Positions 62,098 to 64,000 of a stretch of DNA of 64,000 bases are shown piece by piece. The notes beneath the pieces are model-generated. The model ran no database searches and was not told where the DNA came from. It saw only the letters and a list, made by a program, of their open reading frames with translations. Position 1 is the stretch's first letter, and each line of letters opens with the position of its first letter. The DNA is taken from assembly GCA_028583405.1 (NCBI GenBank), contig CM053258.1, positions 314,699 through 378,698 on the forward strand. Direction: 5' to 3'. This DNA comes from Pogonophryne albipinna (taxonomy: Eukaryota > Chordata > Actinopteri > Perciformes > Artedidraconidae). The translations under genes were made by a program, and so were the position numbers.

Positions 62098-63525
62098 TCT
62101 GACCCGTCCCCTTGTGTTCTGTAGCTTCTGACCCGTCCCCTTGTGTTCTGTAGCTTCTGACCCGTCCCCTTGTGTTCTGTAGCTTCTGACCCGTCCCCTG
62201 GTGTTCTGTAGCTTCTGACCCGTCCCCTTGTGTTCTGTAGCTTCTGACCCGTCCCCTTGTGTTCCGTAGCTTCTGACCCGTCCCCTGGTGTTCTGTAGCT
62301 TCTGACCCGTCCCCTTGTGTTCTGTAGCTTCTGACCCGTCCCCTTGTGTTCCGTAGCTTCTGACCCGTCCCCTTGTGTTCTGTAGCTTCTGACCCGTCCC
62401 CTTGTGTTCTGTAGCTTCTGACCCGTCCCCTTGTGTTCCGTAGCTTCTGACCCGTCCCCTGGTGTTCTGTAGCTTCTGACCCGTCCCCTTGTGTTCTGTA
62501 GCTTCTGACCCGTCTCCTTGTGTTCTGTAGCTTCTGACCCGTCCCCTGGTGTTCTGTAGCTTCTGACCCGTCCCCTGGTGTTCTATAGCTTCTGTCCCGT
62601 CCCCTTGTGTTCTGTAGCTTCTGACCCGTCCCCTGGTGTTCTGTAGCTTCTGACCCGTCCCCTGGTGTTCTGTAGCTTCTGACCCGTCCCCTTGTGTTCT
62701 GTAGCTTCTGACCCGTCCCCTTGTGTTCTGTAGCTTCTGACCCGTCCCCTGGTGTTCTGTAGCTTCTGACCCGTCCCCTTGTGTTCTGTAGCTTCTGACC
62801 CGTCCCCTGGTGTTCTGTAGCTTCTGACCCGTCCCCTTGTGTTCTGTAGCTTCTGACCCGTCCCCTTGTGTTCTGTAGCTTCTGACCCGTCCCCTTCTGA
62901 CCCGTCCCCTTGTGTTCTGTAGCTTCTGACCCGTCCCCTTGTGTTCTGTAGCTTCTGACCCGTCCCCTTGTGTTCTATAGCTTCTGTCCCGTCCCCTTGT
63001 GTTCTGTAGCTTCTGACCCGTCCCCTGGTGTTCTGTAGCTTCTGTCCCGTCCCCTTGTGTTCTGTAGCTTCTGACCCGTCCCCTGGTGTTCTGTAGCTTC
63101 TGACCCGTCCCCTGGTGTTCTATAGCTTCTGTCCCGTCCCCTTGTGTTCTGTAGCTTCTGACCCGTCCCCTGGTGTTCTGTAGCTTCTGACCCGTCCCCT
63201 GGTGTTCTGTAGCTTCTGACCCGTCCCCTTGTGTCCTGTAGCTTCTGACCCGTCCCCTGGTGTTCTGTAGCTTCTGACCCGTCCCCTTGTGTTCTGTAGC
63301 TTCTGACCCGTCCCCTTGTGTTCTGTAGCTTCTGAACCGTCCCCTGGTGTTCTATAGCTTCTGTCCCGTCCCCTTGTGTTCTGTAGCTTCTGACCCGTCC
63401 CCTGGTGTTCTGTAGCTTCTGAACCGTCCCCTGGTGTTCTATAGCTTCTGTCCCGTCCCCTTGTGTTCTGTAGCTTCTGACCCGTCCCCTTCTGACCCGT
63501 CCCCTTGTGTTCTGAAGCTTCTGCA
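62098..63525. repeat. 29-bp minisatellite, about 49 copies
   Basis: TCTGACCCGTCCCCTTGTGT then TCTGTAGCT, with CTGG/CTTG, TCCG/TCTG and TATAGCTTCTGTCCC variants and two short units near 62890 and 63485. The period is not a multiple of three; the minus-strand frame of RSYRTQGDGTEAIEHQ-type repeats stays open only because all phases lack stops. It lies in an mtx1 intron or upstream of it. Confidence 0.95.
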
Positions 63526-64000
63526 TGTGAACGCTCTGCAGAGTCTCTAACCCTGTAGGGAGTAACACTGACACAGAGAAGACCTGTCTGTGCTGCCCCA
63601 GAACGCCTCGTTGGACATTTCTCTTTTTCCATTGTTTTCTTCCTGGGTTCTGTGACGTGCCCATACCCAAATGCACCAATCCGTGGAGCTCCTCACATCA
63701 GAAATGGAGCACTCGAGTCCTACCGATTTTCGGGACTCGTGACTCGACTCGGACTCGCGCACTGATTGAGGCGACTCGGACTCGTGATTTATCGCGTACG
63801 CTGACTTGGACTCGTGAATTTTCCCCCCCACGATGACTCGGACTCGACTTGTACATTCCGACTCGAGCTAATTTTCTCTGGAGTCTGATGTCCTCTAGCC
63901 CGGCGTGTGGACCTGCGAGGCGAGTTCACGGACTGGCCCCCGCTGTTCCAGTCTAGAGATGTCTAGAGACACACCCCGCCTTGCGCTGTAGGCTTTCACA
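63526..64000. repeat. Right end: unique DNA and an ACTCGGACTCG-rich repeat
   Basis: 63526-63690 is ordinary sequence. 63706-63868 holds many GACTCG/ACTCGGACTCG motifs (GACTCGTGACTCGACTCGG near 63738) with runs of C near 63823, a pattern I associate with non-autonomous DNA transposons in fish; ends not defined. 63869-64000 has no recognised feature. Confidence 0.5.

Noticed and set aside
62975..63679. 234-codon minus-strand frame with RSYRTQGDGTEATEH repeats
   Set aside because: Translation of a 29-bp minisatellite that is open in all phases; no recognisable protein family and no splice or start context.

Overview
This window looks like teleost fish nuclear DNA. The evidence is exons of a vertebrate metaxin gene with consensus GT-AG splice sites, non-LTR retrotransposon (LINE) fragments of L2/CR1/Rex1 type, two hAT transposons with 8-bp target duplications, and very abundant dinucleotide microsatellites. 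Two runs of exactly 1,000 N (26325-26324+1000 and 55101-56100) mark scaffold gaps. Nothing prokaryotic is present, and no rRNA, tRNA or CRISPR was seen. Most of the window is tandem repeat, so the long open frames are by-products of repeat periods divisible by three (33 and 57 bp).

The dominant structure is a very large inverted repeat. Positions 1-23920 recur in reverse complement at 24853 to beyond 50900, around a unique spacer of about 0.93 kb (23921-24852). In order from outside to centre, each arm holds: a 47/49-bp VNTR inside a common fish interspersed repeat; a TATA-like site and GA-rich leader; exon 1 of a signal-peptide gene (2785-2869; mirror 48084-48168); an intron with a 24-bp array, GT/CA microsatellites and a broken LINE; exon 2 (8066-8145; mirror 43215-43294); a ~6.6-kb array of 33-bp units; ~0.65 kb of unique DNA; and an 8.6-11-kb array of 57-bp units. 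Both gene copies point at the centre, and no exon 3 is recognisable in either arm or in the spacer. The arms differ by clean substitutions, one-base indels and repeat copy number, while both coding exons are identical. The structure is therefore either a real palindrome or two haplotypes joined head to head; the sequence alone does not decide.

Right of the palindrome (about 52.3-64 kb): a 560-bp non-autonomous hAT inserted in the VNTR; a degenerate transposase gene cut by the second gap; an 18-bp array split by a 1.2-kb hAT that keeps only the BED finger and the C-terminal dimerisation region of its transposase; a 52-bp minisatellite holding two copies of an in-frame LINE reverse-transcriptase fragment within a 969-bp duplication; three consecutive exons of metaxin 1 (mtx1, minus strand, 60909-61841); a 29-bp minisatellite; and an ACTCGG-rich repeat at the end.

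The only confidently identified host gene is mtx1, an outer mitochondrial membrane import/assembly factor. The duplicated two-exon gene start encodes a secreted or membrane protein. I considered adam15, because human ADAM15 lies near MTX1 and the peptide is loosely compatible, but this is not established. The two genes show no functional connection in this sequence. What they share is that their introns are built almost entirely from tandem repeats which begin at, or within a few bases of, the splice donors.
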